A stretch of DNA of 64,000 bases from DAOMFB01 sp963721385 (GCA_963721385.1 CAVRJB010000013.1:744001-808000); one strand, 5' to 3'; shown: positions 8,587 through 17,258, numbered from the stretch's first letter. A program made the numbers and translations. Notes: generated from the letters alone by a model not told the origin.

Positions 8587-10112
8587 CGCGGACGCCCGGC
8601 GCCACGCGGAACGGGCGCGTCCTTCCTCTCCGGGAGGTGCCCGAGCTCGCGCCGCCGGCGTTCCGAGAATGGCTCGTCGGGGGCGTTCGCGACAAGGGGC
8701 GCCGCGTCGTGGCCTACTTCGGAACGACGAGTGAAACGGCCGGGAGTGTCCCGCTCACGGCCGTCCTCGCGGACGACGCGACGGGGCGTCTCTTCGTCGC
8801 GCGATCGGCCTGCGGCGGAACGGCCTTCGAATCCGTCGTAACCGAACTCCCTGAGGCCCATCTCTTCGAGCGGGAGATCGCCGAGCAGTACGGCGTCCGG
8901 TTCGAAGGGCACCCGTGGCTGAAGCCGGTCCGCTTCCATCACTCGTATCGCCCGGGCTTCGACGCCTGGGACCGGTCTGACGACGCCGCAATCCTTCCCG
9001 GGGTGACGGATTTCTTCAGGATCGAGGGGGACCAGGTGCACGAGGTGGCCGTCGGTCCTGTCCACGCCGGCGTGATCGAGCCCGGGCACTTCCGGTTCCA
9101 GTGCCACGGCGAAGAGGTCTTTCACCTCGAGATCGCGCTCGGCTATCAGCATCGCGGCGTCGAGCGGGCCCTCCTGGGCGGGCCGACGAAGCGGACGTTG
9201 GCGTACATCGAAACCGCCGCCGGCGACACGACGATCGGCCATGCGCTGGCCTACTGCCACGCCGTGGAGGCCCTGGCCCGAACCGCGGTGTCCGCGCGCG
9301 CCCACGCGATCCGCGGAATCGCGCTCGAGCTCGAGCGGCTTGCCAATCACGTCGGCGACCTCGGCGCGCTGGCGGGGGACGTCGCCTATCTCCCCACCGC
9401 GTCTTACTGTGGGCGCCTCCGCGGAGACTTCCTGAACCTGACGGCCGAGCTCTGCGGCTCGCGTTTCGGGCGGGGGCTCGTCCGTCCCGGCGGCGTCGGG
9501 TTCGACCTCGGGCCCGCGCAGGTCGAGTCGCTGAGATCACGGCTCACCGTCGCGCGAACGGACGTGACGGAAGCGGTGGAGCTCCTCTGGGAGACGCCCA
9601 GCGTCCGGGAGCGCTTCGAGAGGACCGGCGTCGTCGCGCCGGACGACGCGGCGGCCATCGGCCTCGTCGGGCCTGCGGCACGCGCCTGCGGGATCCTGCG
9701 GGACGTCCGGCACGACTTTCCCTCGGGCATCTTCCGATTCGTCCACCTGCCGGTGATGACGGCCCATCACGGCGACGTCAACTCCCGGGCCCACGTCCGC
9801 TGGCTCGAGATCCAGCAGTCGATCTCGTTCATCCTCAAGCAGCTGGACGGGCTGCCGGCAGCAGGAGGCAACGTCGCGGCCGGCGCCCTGGAACCGGCGT
9901 CGCTCGTCGTGGCCCTCACCGAAGGCTGGCGCGGCGAGATCTGCCACGTCGCGACGACGGACGCGTCCGGGCGTTTCTCCCGTTACAAGATCACGGACCC
10001 GTCGTTCCACAACTGGTTCGGGCTGGCTCTCGCGATGAGGGATGGCCAGATCTCGGACTTCCCGCTCTGCAACAAGAGCTTCAACCTCTCGTACTGCGGC
10101 CACGACCTGTGA
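8583..10112 (+). CDS. hyfG: Hydrogenase-4/Ehr large subunit (NuoC-NuoD fusion) lacking NiFe cysteine pairs
   Basis: A 509-residue fusion. Residues about 15-145 are NuoC-like, with LFEREIAEQYGVRFEGHPWL. The rest is a NuoD/hydrogenase large-subunit fold: HLEIALGYQHRGVERALLGG, then ELERLANHVGDLGALAGDVA. True NiFe enzymes carry R-x-C-G-x-C at L1 and D-P-C-x-x-C at L2. Here the L1 position reads AAGDTTIGH without cysteine, and the C-terminus reads DFPLCNKSFNLSYCGHDL, with Ser where the first L2 cysteine would be. Thus no NiFe centre can be held in the normal way. This is the hallmark of energy-converting hydrogenase-related (Ehr) complexes described in Geobacter and others. The physiological electron donor is unknown. 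The start is GTG 8583. Confidence 0.9.
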   Translation: MTRTPGATRNGRVLPLREVPELAPPAFREWLVGGVRDKGRRVVAYFGTTSETAGSVPLTAVLADDATGRLFVARSACGGTAFESVVTELPEAHLFEREIAEQYGVRFEGHPWLKPVRFHHSYRPGFDAWDRSDDAAILPGVTDFFRIEGDQVHEVAVGPVHAGVIEPGHFRFQCHGEEVFHLEIALGYQHRGVERALLGGPTKRTLAYIETAAGDTTIGHALAYCHAVEALARTAVSARAHAIRGIALELERLANHVGDLGALAGDVAYLPTASYCGRLRGDFLNLTAELCGSRFGRGLVRPGGVGFDLGPAQVESLRSRLTVARTDVTEAVELLWETPSVRERFERTGVVAPDDAAAIGLVGPAARACGILRDVRHDFPSGIFRFVHLPVMTAHHGDVNSRAHVRWLEIQQSISFILKQLDGLPAAGGNVAAGALEPASLVVALTEGWRGEICHVATTDASGRFSRYKITDPSFHNWFGLALAMRDGQISDFPLCNKSFNLSYCGHDL

Positions 10113-10122
10113 GGGGAAGCCG

Positions 10123-10905
10123 ATGCTGAAAGCGCTCCTCGCTCGGGTGCACCAGGGGCACCGGACGATGGCGTACCCGGCGGGCGAGCCGCCGCCTCTG
10201 CCCGACCGGTTCCGGGGCGCCCCGAGGCTCGACCCGTCGAAGTGCCCGGACGGATGCCGCACGTGCGCCGACGTCTGCCCGACCGAGGCCATCGTCGCCG
10301 GCGGCGCGCTGGCGCTCGATCTCGGCCGATGCCTCTTCTGCACGGAGTGCGTCACCGCCTGCCCGGAGGGGGCGGTCGCGTTCACGAACGATTATCGGCT
10401 CGCGACCCGCCGGCGCGAGGATCTCGTCGTTTCCGGAAACACCCTGCCCCTCGCGGACGCGCTCGAAAAGACGCTCCGCCGGCTGTTCGGGCGCTCCCTG
10501 AAGCTGCGCGTCGTGAGCGCGGGGGACTGCAACGCCTGCAGCGCGGACGTCAACGTCCTGGGAACGATTGGCTGGGACATCGGACGATTCGGGATCCAGG
10601 TCGTGGCCTCACCGCGTCATGCGGATGGCCTCCTGATCACCGGGCCGGTGACCGAAAACATGCGGCTCGCGCTGCAAAAGACCTGGGACGCGGTGCCGCC
10701 GCCGAAGATCGTGATCGCGGTCGGAGCCTGCGCCATCAGCGGGGGACCCTACGCCGGCCATCCCGAGCAGCACGACGGCGCCGGATCCGTCCTTCCGGTC
10801 GATCTCTTCATCCCGGGCTGCCCGCCCCACCCGCTGACGATTCTGGACGGCCTCCTGCGCCTTCTGGGACGGCTCGAAGAGCAGCGACGGGTGCCTGGCA
10901 GCTGA
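10123..10905 (+). CDS. Fusion of 2[4Fe-4S] ferredoxin and NuoB/HyfI-like small subunit
   Basis: A 260-residue protein combining two subunits that are normally separate (HyfH and HyfI). Residues about 38-85 carry two [4Fe-4S] motifs: CPDGCRTCADVCP (C-x3-C-x2-C-x3-CP) and CLFCTECVTACP. Residues about 115-255 match the NuoB/hydrogenase small-subunit fold, with ligands in GDCNACSAD, VGACAIS and IPGCPPHP for one proximal [4Fe-4S] cluster. It would pass electrons from a soluble carrier, most plausibly ferredoxin, toward the NuoD-like subunit. The ATG is preceded by GAGGGGAAG, 10 bases after hyfG. It is the last gene of the operon; a 108-base gap follows with no clear terminator. Confidence 0.9.
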   Translation: MLKALLARVHQGHRTMAYPAGEPPPLPDRFRGAPRLDPSKCPDGCRTCADVCPTEAIVAGGALALDLGRCLFCTECVTACPEGAVAFTNDYRLATRRREDLVVSGNTLPLADALEKTLRRLFGRSLKLRVVSAGDCNACSADVNVLGTIGWDIGRFGIQVVASPRHADGLLITGPVTENMRLALQKTWDAVPPPKIVIAVGACAISGGPYAGHPEQHDGAGSVLPVDLFIPGCPPHPLTILDGLLRLLGRLEEQRRVPGS

Positions 10906-11013
10906 GACCCGAGCCATTCCCCCATCCGGGGCGACAGGGTCGCTCCGAAGTCCCTTCGAAACCGGCGATGGCAGCATTCCGTAAGTTCGTAACCGTTCGA
11001 AAAGGGGGGAAGA

Positions 11014-11493
11014 ATGAACGACCCGAAGCTGACCGAGAAGATCGCCGCCGCGACCGCCGTGTTCGCGAAGGACGAGGGAGTCTGGGACGCCGAGATGGAG
11101 ATCCGCCCGGGGCCCGGCGCCGAGCCGCTGAAGCAGAAAGGGGTCTCGACGAACAGGCGGATCGGCGGCGGGCGTTGGCTCGTCGTCGACTTCAGAGCGG
11201 AGACCGGGTTCGAGGGGCACGGGATCTACGGCTGGGACGCCACGACGGAGAAGTACACCGGCGTCTGGGTCGACTCCATGCAGACCGCGATCTCGCGCGC
11301 CGACGGGAGCTGGAATCCTGCCACCCAGACGATGACCTTTCACGTCGAGGTGTCCCACGGCGGCCAGAAGGTCCGCTACCGCGAAGAGACGAAGACGCTC
11401 CCCGACGGCTCGCTCGTCTACCGAAACGTCGTCCCGACGCCCGACGGCGGCGAGTTCGAGATGATCCGGACGACGTACCGGCGGCGGGTCTGA
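11014..11493 (+). CDS. DUF1579-family protein
   Basis: A 159-residue soluble protein with no signal peptide. FAKDEGVWDAEMEIRPGPGA near the N-terminus, a central GIYGWDATTEKYTGVWVDSM and TKTLPDGSLVYRNV are typical of the DUF1579 beta-barrel family, whose function is not established. GGGGGGAAGA lies just before the ATG. It stands alone between the hyf-like operon and the exporter genes and probably has its own promoter. No enzyme activity can be assigned. Confidence 0.75.
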   Translation: MNDPKLTEKIAAATAVFAKDEGVWDAEMEIRPGPGAEPLKQKGVSTNRRIGGGRWLVVDFRAETGFEGHGIYGWDATTEKYTGVWVDSMQTAISRADGSWNPATQTMTFHVEVSHGGQKVRYREETKTLPDGSLVYRNVVPTPDGGEFEMIRTTYRRRV

Positions 11494-11532
11494 GTTCGCC
11501 TCGTCCCCGGGCCTTTCCGGACGGGGTCCGGC

Positions 11533-11549
11533 TGTGACAGGACGTCACA
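11533..11549. promoter_or_regulatory. 17-base palindrome TGTGAC-AGGAC-GTCACA
   Basis: A perfect 6-base inverted repeat with a 5-base spacer lies 150 bases upstream of the MacA-like gene and 40 bases after the DUF1579 stop. The half-sites look like CRP/FNR-family half-sites, but the inner spacing (TGTGA-N7-TCACA) is one base longer than the CRP standard. No T-run follows, so it is not an intrinsic terminator. A transcription-factor site for the exporter operon is inference. Confidence 0.35.
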
Positions 11550-11700
11550 GCGCCTCCTGAGGACGAACCGGGCAAACCGGAGTCCGAACTTTCACGACCC
11601 CGCTCCGTATAGCTAGAAGACAGGAATCCATCGCCACCGGGTGGGCCGTTTCGTCACATAAAACGACGGAAAACTGGGTCCGGAGCATGAGGAGAGGCCG

Positions 11701-12930
11701 ATGAACCCCAAGCGCAAGAGACTGATCCTGATCGTCGCGGGGGTCGCGATTCTGGGCGGCGCCGGCGCCGTCTTCGCCGCTCGGGCGAAGGACAAGCCGA
11801 AAGACGGCAAGGAAGCGCCTCTCCCGTTCCGGGTCGGCAAGGTCTCGGCCGAGGACCTGGTCGTCTCGGTTCGCGAGGTCGGCGTCGTCGAGCCCGAGAC
11901 GAAAGTGGACGTGAAGTCCGCCGTCTCCGGGCGCGTCGTCAGCCTGAAGGTCCGCGAGGGGGCGGTGGTGAAGACGGGCGACCTCCTCGCCGAGGTCGAG
12001 CCCGACGTCAACCAGGCGCAGTCGCTCTCCGACGTGAACTCCTCCGTCACGACCGCCGAGCTGAGCCTGCGCGACGCGGAGCGGCAGTTCGCGGCCCAGC
12101 AGCGCCTCTACAACGACGGGCTGATCGGCCGCGAGACGCTGAAGGACTACCAGATGAAGCGGGACCTCGCCGCCGACTCGCTCAAGGCCGCGACCACCCG
12201 CTACCAGATCGTCCAGGACCGCGGCATTCCGATCTCGGGCGAGGCCTCGACCCAGAAGGCCCGCGTCACGACCCCGATGAACGGCGTCGTCATCACGAAG
12301 GGGGTCGAGCTGGGCGAGACGGTCACGTCGGGAGTCTCGTCGTTCAACGCCGGGACCGTTCTCTTCACCGTGGCCGACCTGAAGTCGCTGATCATCAAGG
12401 TCAACCTGAACGAGGTCGACATCGCGAAGGTGGCCGTCGGCCAGCCCGTCCGGATCACGCTCGACGCCTACCCGCAGAAGATCTTCAACGGAAAGGTCCG
12501 CTTCGTGGCGCCCGCCGCCAAGCTCCTCGAGAAGATCAAGGTCTTCCCGATCGAGATCGCGCTCGACAACCTGTCGGACGCCTACCGGACCGGGATGAGC
12601 GCGAACGTCGAGATCCTCGGCGAGAAGCGCGAGAAGGCCGTCTCCATCCCGCTCGAGGCGCTCCAGCGGAAGGAAGGGCAGACCGTCGTCTATCGCCTCA
12701 AGGCCGACCTGAAGCCGCCCCAGATCGACAAAGCCAAGAAGGGCCTCTCCGGGCGCGGCAAGTTCAGCTGGCTCTCCGAGAACTGGAAGGACTACTTCGA
12801 GACCGTGCCGGTGAACGCCGGCGTCGCGACGCTCGAGAGGGTCGAGATCCTCTCCGGCCTGAAGGGGACGGAACAGGTCTCTCTCGAGGACCCGACGCGC
12901 CGCAAGGTGGAGAAGGACGACGACAACTGA
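11701..12930 (+). CDS. MacA/HlyD-type periplasmic adaptor of an ABC exporter
   Basis: A 409-residue membrane-fusion protein. Residues 7-27 are a hydrophobic signal or anchor (LILIVAGVAILGGAGAVFAA). A biotinyl-lipoyl-like half-motif at about 70-100 (VSGRVVSLKVREGAVVKTGD) is followed by an alpha-helical hairpin (about 105-165), the second lipoyl half (RVTTPMNGVVITKGVELGET) and a beta-barrel domain. A 40-residue, lysine-rich insertion near the C-terminus (about 335-375) is unusual. It heads a four-gene unit with one ATPase and two FtsX-type permeases, as in MacA-MacB systems that export peptides, antibiotics or lipoproteins. No outer-membrane factor is adjacent. A GAGGAGAGG tract precedes the ATG. 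Confidence 0.88.
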   Translation: MNPKRKRLILIVAGVAILGGAGAVFAARAKDKPKDGKEAPLPFRVGKVSAEDLVVSVREVGVVEPETKVDVKSAVSGRVVSLKVREGAVVKTGDLLAEVEPDVNQAQSLSDVNSSVTTAELSLRDAERQFAAQQRLYNDGLIGRETLKDYQMKRDLAADSLKAATTRYQIVQDRGIPISGEASTQKARVTTPMNGVVITKGVELGETVTSGVSSFNAGTVLFTVADLKSLIIKVNLNEVDIAKVAVGQPVRITLDAYPQKIFNGKVRFVAPAAKLLEKIKVFPIEIALDNLSDAYRTGMSANVEILGEKREKAVSIPLEALQRKEGQTVVYRLKADLKPPQIDKAKKGLSGRGKFSWLSENWKDYFETVPVNAGVATLERVEILSGLKGTEQVSLEDPTRRKVEKDDDN

Positions 12931-12936
12931 TCTGGT

Positions 12937-12963
12937 CCTGGGGGTTTTGTCGATCCCCCCAGG
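12937..12963 (+). other. Stem-loop between adaptor and ATPase genes
   Basis: CCTGGGGG at 12937-12944 pairs perfectly with CCCCCAGG at 12956-12963, with an 11-base loop. There is no T-run, so termination is unlikely. A transcript-processing or stability hairpin separating adaptor from transporter expression fits the position but is inference. Confidence 0.4.
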
Positions 12964-12999
12964 CCCCCCGTCCAGAGGCCGATGAGGGAGGCCCATTTC

Positions 13000-13689
13000 A
13001 TGTCGAACATCATCGAAACCGCGGGGCTCACGAAGGTCTTCGGGTCGAACGGCATGGCCGTCCACGCCCTGCGCGGGATCGACGTGACCGTCGCCCGCGG
13101 GGAATTCGTGGCGCTGGTCGGTCCGTCCGGCTCGGGGAAGTCGACGTTGATGGCGATCCTCGGCTGCCTCGACTCCCCCACCGCGGGGCGCTACCGGCTG
13201 GACGGTGAGGCGGTGGAAGGACTGACCGGCGCCGCGCTCGCGCGGATCCGGAACGAGAAGATCGGCTTCGTCTTCCAGAGCTACAACCTCCTCCCGAAGG
13301 CGAACGTCCTCCGGAACGTCGAGCTGCCTCTCCTCTACGCCGGCCTCCCGCGGAAGGAGCGGAGGGGACGCGCGCTCGAGATGCTCGAGAAGGTGGGAAT
13401 CCCGGAGAAGGCGAACGTTCTTCCGGCTCAGCTCTCGGGCGGACAGCGGCAGCGCGTCGCCATCGCGCGGGCGCTCGCGAACCGGCCGGCCCTCCTCCTC
13501 GCGGACGAGCCGACCGGCGCCCTCGACTCGAAGACCGGAGCGGAGGTGCTCGAGCTCTTCTCGGAGCTGAACCGCCAGGGAAACACCGTCCTCCTCGTCA
13601 CGCACGACCCGAAGATCGCGGCGCTGGCCACGCGCCGGGTGGAGCTCCAGGACGGCCTCGTCGTCCGGGAGGAGGAAGAGGCCGCCTGA
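13000..13689 (+). CDS. MacB/LolD-type ABC transporter ATPase
   Basis: A 229-residue nucleotide-binding subunit. Visible are Walker A GPSGSGKST, the Q-loop FVFQSYNLLP, the signature LSGGQRQRVAIARALANRP, Walker B LLLADEPTGALD and the switch His in LVTHDP. FTSNG-like N-terminal coupling (TKVFGSNGMAVHALRG) is typical for the MacB/LolD/FtsE branch. I start at MSNIIE because AGGGAGG ends 8 bases upstream; an in-frame ATG six codons earlier would place that Shine-Dalgarno inside the gene. It overlaps the first permease (TGATG). It powers a mechanotransmission-type exporter together with the two permeases that follow. Confidence 0.93.
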   Translation: MSNIIETAGLTKVFGSNGMAVHALRGIDVTVARGEFVALVGPSGSGKSTLMAILGCLDSPTAGRYRLDGEAVEGLTGAALARIRNEKIGFVFQSYNLLPKANVLRNVELPLLYAGLPRKERRGRALEMLEKVGIPEKANVLPAQLSGGQRQRVAIARALANRPALLLADEPTGALDSKTGAEVLELFSELNRQGNTVLLVTHDPKIAALATRRVELQDGLVVREEEEAA

Positions 13690-14942
13690 TGCAGATGACC
13701 GGCGCCTTCCGCGAGCGCCTCCGGAGCGCGTGGACCGAGATCCGGGAGAATCTCGGGCGGTCGGTCCTGCAGGCTCTCGGCGTGATGCTCGGCGTGGCGT
13801 CGGTCCTCGGAGGCTTCTCGATCTCGGACAGCATGCGGCGCCATTCGGACGACGCCTGGATGAAGCGGGGCGGCTTCGACAAGCTGAACGTCCAGCCGGC
13901 CGGCGCGATCCGGGATGGGACGACGCCGACGGCGCTCCAGAACGCGAACCTCGGCCTTCGCCGGGCCGACGCCCGCGACGGGGAAAAGGTCGACGAGAAG
14001 GCGGTCCAGGCCTTCAGCGTCGAGAAGTTCGGGAAGGCGCGCATCCGGTCCCCGTACGCCGACCGCGACCGGGACATCCGCGGGATCGCCGCCGACTACC
14101 TCCCGATGAACGGCTACGAGGTCGAGTCGGGCCGCGCGTTCGCGGCCGAGGACCTCGAAAAGGCCGCTCCGGTCGCCCTCCTCGGCGCCGAGGCGGTCTC
14201 CGTCTTCTTCCCGAACGGCGACGCCGTCGGGCAGGTGATCCGCGTCGGCGACACGCCCGTGACCGTCGTCGGCGTCCTCAAGGAAAAGGTCTTCCGCTGG
14301 CGCGAGAACGAGGGGAACGTCTTCGCCTGGCGGAACCGGATCATCGCCCTCCCCGCCACCTTCGTCGCCTCGCGGATGCAGGGAGACGTCCACCAGCGAG
14401 TCGACCGCGTCGTCTTCAAGATCCCCACCCTCAGCCTGATGGACCTCTTCTCGAACGGGCTCACGTCGGTCCTGAAGGCGAGCCACCGGCAGCAGGAGGA
14501 TTTCCGCCTCGACGACATCGCCGCCCGCATCAAGAAGCGCCGGAGCCAGGGCGACGTCTACAACATCGTCTTCATGCTCTCGGGGATCCTGTCGCTCATC
14601 GGCGGCGGGATGGTGAACGTCAACATCCAGCTCGCGTCGCTCAAGGAGCGGGTCCGCGAGGTGGGCGTGAAGATGGCGATCGGGGCCTCCGGGCGCGAGG
14701 TCTTCAAGGAGTTCATGACCGAGGCGCTCCTCCTGACGACCCTCGGCGGCCTCGTCGGGTTCCTGCTCGGCGCCCTCTTCTCGAAGGTCATCACGAAGTT
14801 CCTCGAGATCCCGCTCTGGATGGACCCGAAGAGCTTCCTCTTCGCCTTCGCGCTCGCGCTCGTCTTCGGATTCTTCTTCGCGATCTACCCGGCGTGGAAG
14901 GCGTCGCGCCTCTCCCCGATGGAGGCGCTGCACTATGAGTAG
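13689..14942 (+). CDS. FtsX/MacB-type ABC transporter permease 1
   Basis: A 417-residue protein with the MacB layout: an N-terminal transmembrane helix (about 22-45, SVLQALGVMLGVASVLGGF), a large periplasmic MacB-PCD-like domain (about 50-280), then three C-terminal helices with FtsX signatures (REVGVKMAIGASGREVFKEF and IYPAWKASRLSPMEALHYE). In classic MacB the ATPase is fused to this part; here it is separate. The start overlaps the ATPase stop and the end overlaps permease 2 by 8 bases. It likely forms a heterodimer with permease 2. Confidence 0.9.
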   Translation: MQMTGAFRERLRSAWTEIRENLGRSVLQALGVMLGVASVLGGFSISDSMRRHSDDAWMKRGGFDKLNVQPAGAIRDGTTPTALQNANLGLRRADARDGEKVDEKAVQAFSVEKFGKARIRSPYADRDRDIRGIAADYLPMNGYEVESGRAFAAEDLEKAAPVALLGAEAVSVFFPNGDAVGQVIRVGDTPVTVVGVLKEKVFRWRENEGNVFAWRNRIIALPATFVASRMQGDVHQRVDRVVFKIPTLSLMDLFSNGLTSVLKASHRQQEDFRLDDIAARIKKRRSQGDVYNIVFMLSGILSLIGGGMVNVNIQLASLKERVREVGVKMAIGASGREVFKEFMTEALLLTTLGGLVGFLLGALFSKVITKFLEIPLWMDPKSFLFAFALALVFGFFFAIYPAWKASRLSPMEALHYE

Positions 14943-16233
14943 CGTCGTCCTCGAGGCGCCAGCCGTTCCGGCCGCGGCGCCGAAGGTCCGGCGGCTCTCC
15001 GCCACCGCGAGGCTCGGACTGATCTGGGAGGTCGTGAAGGGGGGCTTCCTCGAGCTCTGGTCCCACAAGCTCCGCTCGATCCTGACGCTGACGCTCCTGA
15101 TGCTCGGCGTCTTCGCCCTCGTCGTCATGACGTCGGTCCTCGACGGCATCCTCGACAAGGTCGGGACGGGCTTCGCCGGCATGGCGTGGGACGGTACGGC
15201 CGTCGTCCAGGCCAGGCAGGCGCAGACCTCCGAGGAGCAGAAGCGCTTCGCGATGTCGCCGGGCTTCCGGTACGAGGACCTTCCCCGCCTCACCGCCCCG
15301 CACGAGAAGGTCCTCGCCTTTCTGCCGCGGGCGACGAAGCGCTCCTCGGTGAGGACTCCGGGCGGGATCGAGCGGATGTTCGTCACGGGCCTGACGCCGG
15401 AGTACGGCCGCTACATGAACCGGCCGATCGCCTCGGGGCGCGGCCTCACCGACGACGACATGAAACGGCGGAGCACGGTCGCCGTCGTCGGCTCGACGCT
15501 CGGGGCGAAGCTCTTCGGCGGCGCGGACCCGGTCGGGCGCGACATCGTCGTCGAGGGCGTTCCGTACCGGATCGTCGGTCTGCAGGACCGGATCCAGATC
15601 TTCAACGAGGAGATGTACCTCGACGCGAACGGCATCCAGATCCCCCTCGAGACCTACATGGACCGGATGGACCCGTCGCACAAGCTGACGAACGTGGCCG
15701 TGAAGCTCGTCCGGAAGAGCGACCTCGCGGACGTCTCGTCGATGGTCCTGGGCCGCGTGAAGCAGGCGCACCACGGCATCGAGGACGTCGAGATCAAGGA
15801 TCTCGAGGCCGAGGCGGCCAAGTGGTACCAGCAGTTCCTGAACGAGATGCGCGGCTGGCGGATCGTCCTCCTCTCGCTCGCCGCCACCGTCCTTCTCGTC
15901 GGCGGCGTCGGCGTCCTGTCGGTGATGCTGATCTCCTTCTCCGACCGCCGGTTCGAGATCGGCCTCCGGAAGTCGCTCGGGGCCTCGGACGGCGAGATCC
16001 TGCTGCAGTTCCTCCTCGAGGCGGCCGTCCTCGCGGCTCTCGGCGCGTTCGTCGGGACGGTCGCCGGCGCGACGCTCTGCCAGGCCCTGTCGCCGATGTT
16101 CCCGTGGGGCCTCGTCGTGAACCCCGTCGGCCTCGTCGTGGCGTGGGTCGTGGCGCTCTCGCTGGCGCTCGTCTTCGGCCTCTATCCCGCGATCCGCGCC
16201 TCCCGCCTGACGCCGATGGAGGCGATGCGCTGA
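14935..16233 (+). CDS. FtsX/MacB-type ABC transporter permease 2
   Basis: A 432-residue paralogue of permease 1 with an extra cytoplasmic N-terminal extension (about 30 residues, Ala/Pro rich) before helix 1 (LRSILTLTLLMLGVFALVVM). The MacB-PCD periplasmic domain follows (GRGLTDDDMKRRSTVAVVGS is the usual beta-strand motif), then the FtsX part with DRRFEIGLRKSLGASDGEIL and the C-terminal IRASRLTPMEAMR. The differing coupling-loop residues in the two permeases suggest an obligate heterodimer. It is the last gene of the exporter unit; the next start is only 23 bases away. Confidence 0.9.
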   Translation: MSSVVLEAPAVPAAAPKVRRLSATARLGLIWEVVKGGFLELWSHKLRSILTLTLLMLGVFALVVMTSVLDGILDKVGTGFAGMAWDGTAVVQARQAQTSEEQKRFAMSPGFRYEDLPRLTAPHEKVLAFLPRATKRSSVRTPGGIERMFVTGLTPEYGRYMNRPIASGRGLTDDDMKRRSTVAVVGSTLGAKLFGGADPVGRDIVVEGVPYRIVGLQDRIQIFNEEMYLDANGIQIPLETYMDRMDPSHKLTNVAVKLVRKSDLADVSSMVLGRVKQAHHGIEDVEIKDLEAEAAKWYQQFLNEMRGWRIVLLSLAATVLLVGGVGVLSVMLISFSDRRFEIGLRKSLGASDGEILLQFLLEAAVLAALGAFVGTVAGATLCQALSPMFPWGLVVNPVGLVVAWVVALSLALVFGLYPAIRASRLTPMEAMR

Positions 16234-16256
16234 TCCGCGCTCGCTAAGATGCGCGG

Positions 16257-17258
16257 GTGCGCCGCGCTTCGAATCTCCATCCGGTGAATGCCCGCTCCCT
16301 CCGCGCCGCGGCCTCGCGGCTCCGGCGCGGGGAGCTCGTCGCCTTCCCGACGGAGACGGTCTACGGCCTCGGGGCGAACGCGCTCGACGAGAAGGCGGTC
16401 GCGAAGATCTTCGCGGCGAAGGGACGGCCCGCAGGCAACCCGATCATCGTCCACGTGAGCGACCGGAGGATGCTGCGAAAGGTCGCGCGGAAAGTGCCGG
16501 CGCCCGCGACGAAGCTCATCGCCCGCTTCTGGCCCGGGCCCCTGACCCTGGTCCTTTCGAAGAAATCTCTCGTCCCTTCTCTCGTCACCGCCGGCCTCGA
16601 CACCGTCGCGGTCCGGATGCCGGAGGGGGTCGCCCGCGACCTGATCCGCCTGGCCGGCGTCCCCGTCGCCGCTCCGAGCGCGAACCGCTCGGGCCGTCCG
16701 AGCCCCACGAAAGCCGCGCACGTGGTCCAGGACTTCCCCGGCCTCTTCGTCCTCGACGGCGGCCCGACGCGGCACGGCCTCGAGTCGACGGTCGTCGCCT
16801 TCGACCCGCCGCGAATCCTCCGGCAGGGGGCGATCACCGAAGAGGATCTGAAGGAGTTTCTTCGAACGGGGAATCGGGCCCGGGCGAGCGGAGGACGCGC
16901 CGGCCGCCGGCTTGCACGACGATCTGTCCCGGGGCCGGCCAAGAGTCCCGGCACGAAGTACGTCCATTACGCGCCGACGCGCCCGCTCATCCTCTTTCGC
17001 AGAAAATCGTCCCTCTTTGCCTACGCCAACGCGCGCCCCGAGGCCCTCGTCCTCTGCCCGGGCTGGCTCGCTCCGTTCTTCGCCGCCTCGCGCGTCGTGC
17101 CGCTGGGCGACGCGATCGAAGAGATCGCGCGCAACGTCTTCGCGGCGCTTCGGACGCGTCGGAAAGGAACCGAGCTCCTCGTCCTCGCGGTTCCCCGCCG
17201 CGGCCTCGGCCGGGCGGTGATGGACCGGCTGACGCGCGCCGCGACGCGCGTCGTCTGA
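16257..17258 (+). CDS. sua5: Threonylcarbamoyl-AMP synthase, Sua5 type
   Basis: It makes threonylcarbamoyl-AMP from Thr, bicarbonate and ATP, the first step of the t6A37 modification of ANN-decoding tRNAs. The 333-residue product has the YrdC domain (about 12-200) with FPTETVYGLGANA, KGRPAGNPIIVHV and APSANRSGRPSPT, the Lys/Arg and Ser/Asn substrate-binding signature. The Sua5 linker SPGTKYVHYAPTRPL (about 236-250) and a C-terminal Sua5 domain follow, so it is the long Sua5 form rather than short TsaC. The start is a GTG. It abuts the MFS gene directly (ATG follows the stop), so both are probably cotranscribed. Confidence 0.92.
   Translation: MRRASNLHPVNARSLRAAASRLRRGELVAFPTETVYGLGANALDEKAVAKIFAAKGRPAGNPIIVHVSDRRMLRKVARKVPAPATKLIARFWPGPLTLVLSKKSLVPSLVTAGLDTVAVRMPEGVARDLIRLAGVPVAAPSANRSGRPSPTKAAHVVQDFPGLFVLDGGPTRHGLESTVVAFDPPRILRQGAITEEDLKEFLRTGNRARASGGRAGRRLARRSVPGPAKSPGTKYVHYAPTRPLILFRRKSSLFAYANARPEALVLCPGWLAPFFAASRVVPLGDAIEEIARNVFAALRTRRKGTELLVLAVPRRGLGRAVMDRLTRAATRVV

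Noticed and set aside
8583..10112. Calling the hyf-like operon a functional H2-evolving hydrogenase
   Set aside because: The NiFe-coordinating cysteine pairs are missing and no hyp maturation genes are present in the window.
11533..11549. Canonical CRP site
   Set aside because: Spacing between TGTGA and TCACA is 7, not 6, and no CRP-family gene is in the window. Kept only as a palindrome.
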